From JAAXQD01 sp035529735 (GTDB taxonomy: Bacteria > Desulfobacterota > Desulfobacteria > Desulfobacterales > UBA11574), in NCBI GenBank assembly GCA_035529735.1, contig DATKWE010000273.1, positions 1-6,631 on the forward strand: 6,631 bases of DNA. Direction: 5' to 3'. How positions within the stretch are numbered: the stretch's first letter is position 1; each line of letters begins with the position of its first letter. The translations under genes were made by a program, and so were the position numbers. The notes beneath the pieces are model-generated. The model was given only the letters and a program-made list of their open reading frames with translations. It did no database searches and was not told where the DNA came from. This document shows positions 5,688-6,631 of the stretch, one piece after another.

Positions 5688-6631
5688 ATGAAAAATTTCC
5701 ATAAAAGCAGTGGTGAAAACTTCCATATTTTGGTTGTTGAGGATGATGAACTCATCCGGGATATGATCAAGCAGAATGTGGAGAACGCCGGCTATGAATG
5801 CACCATCGCTGAAAGCGGGGTAGACGCTTTAAAAATCCTGGATGCGGGTAAAAAAAATGTGGATGTCATCATAACCGATATCAGAATGCCAGGCCTCGAT
5901 GGCATTGAATTAACCATGAAAGTAAAAGACAAACATGATTCTGACGTCATCGTTATGACCGGCTTTGCAGAAGATTTTACGTATGAGAAAGTGATTGAAG
6001 GCGGCGCAAGCGACTTTTTTCAAAAACCGATCAACCCCAGAGAATTGATGCTCAGGTTGAAACGGGTCCTCAAAGAGCGCATTCTCTTTGCTGAAAGAAA
6101 TCAAGCGGATGCAGAACTTAAACAAAGTTTCGAAAAATTGCGAAGAGCCCAGGACCAAACGGTCGTCGCGCTGGCATCTGCGTCTGAGATCAGGGACCCA
6201 TACACGTCCGGTCACCAACAGCGCGCAACCAAGCTGGCGTGTTCCATAGCAGAAAACATGGACCTTTCAGAAAACCTTGTTGAAGGACTCCGTATCGCAG
6301 GGTTGCTGCATGATATCGGAAAAATTTCTGTGCCTGCAGAAATTCTAAGCAAGCCCGGTAAAATAACACAGGACGAATATAACATCATTAAACAGCACTG
6401 CCAAATCGGATATGAAATCCTTAAAGGCATAGAATTTCCATGGCCGGTTGCCCAAATTGTTTTACAGCATCACGAAAGGATGAACGGATCAGGATATCCA
6501 CAAGGACTTGCCGGTGAAGAAATTCTTTTGGAATCAAAAATTCTATCGGTTGCAGACGTAATAGAGGCCATGTCCTCCCATCGTCCTTATCGACCCGGTC
6601 TCGGTATAGACAAGGCCCTGGATGAAGTCAT
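5688..6631 (+). CDS. Response regulator with HD-GYP domain, predicted cyclic-di-GMP phosphodiesterase (3' end missing)
   Basis: The reading frame is open from ATG 5688 to the window edge: 314 complete codons, with the C-terminus outside. Residues 12-130 are an intact receiver (Asp19/Asp20, phosphoacceptor Asp64 in IITDIRMPG, Thr91, Lys113 in QKPIN). A charged helical linker (about 130-157) joins it to an HD-GYP domain with Glu167, His176 in YTSGHQQRA, HDIGK (208-212), His237, the HHERMNGSGYP signature (261-271) and Asp290 in VADVIEAM. Known HD-GYP enzymes, such as RpfG, hydrolyse cyclic di-GMP, and the metal ligands expected for this are present. The signature has Asn266 where Asp is canonical (HHExxDGxGYP); this variant also occurs in related proteins, so activity is not excluded. 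RpfG-like proteins usually have 350-380 residues, so a few dozen may be missing. AGGAGA (5678-5683) precedes the start. The upstream kinase is the obvious phosphodonor. Confidence 0.93.
   Translation, partial: MKNFHKSSGENFHILVVEDDELIRDMIKQNVENAGYECTIAESGVDALKILDAGKKNVDVIITDIRMPGLDGIELTMKVKDKHDSDVIVMTGFAEDFTYEKVIEGGASDFFQKPINPRELMLRLKRVLKERILFAERNQADAELKQSFEKLRRAQDQTVVALASASEIRDPYTSGHQQRATKLACSIAENMDLSENLVEGLRIAGLLHDIGKISVPAEILSKPGKITQDEYNIIKQHCQIGYEILKGIEFPWPVAQIVLQHHERMNGSGYPQGLAGEEILLESKILSVADVIEAMSSHRPYRPGLGIDKALDEV

Noticed and set aside
4347..6079. Possible recent duplication of the kinase pseudo-receiver and the HD-GYP receiver, as both have KPIN followed by similar helices
   Set aside because: KPIN-type loops are common in receivers and the rest of the two domains is not especially similar.

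Overview
The window looks like a chromosomal segment of a Gram-negative, moderately low-GC bacterium. The kinase and receiver/HD-GYP styles, the exported DUF3108 protein and the CaiB/BaiF-type racemase together suggest a Desulfobacterota (sulfate-reducer-like) genome. That placement is inference: there is no rRNA or marker gene here. All supported genes are on the + strand.

Layout. Positions 1-461 hold no gene I can support. The first ~140 bases are GC-rich, with a G7 run and a strong hairpin, and the stretch then becomes AT-rich, with an imperfect direct repeat (301-344) and a weak candidate promoter. A small single-pass membrane protein of unknown function (462-950) follows, with a strong Shine-Dalgarno. 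The 951-1187 gap contains a possible 27-codon ORF, then a structured, probably dispersed repeat (about 1045-1147). The far end of that repeat supplies the -35 of a good sigma70-like promoter (TTGCAG-N18-TATAAT) for the next gene.

From 1188 onward five genes run in the same direction with gaps of about 24-84 bases and no convincing terminator between them: an HD-domain hydrolase (1188-1946), an exported DUF3108 protein (1991-2800), an alpha-methylacyl-CoA racemase-like family III CoA-transferase with its whole catalytic set (2825-3973), a hybrid histidine kinase (4041-5603), and a receiver/HD-GYP response regulator cut by the window edge (5688-6631+).

Function. The last two genes form a plausible signalling pair: kinase, then an output protein predicted to hydrolyse cyclic di-GMP. 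The most notable protein-level feature is that the kinase's N-terminal receiver has lost its phosphoacceptor Asp (Gly57) and its switch Thr/Ser (Met87), while its C-terminal receiver and the partner's receiver keep all key residues. What links the racemase, the DUF3108 protein and the HD hydrolase to this signalling pair cannot be told from sequence. I found no mobile-element gene, CRISPR array, tRNA or rRNA, and no clearly unprecedented system.
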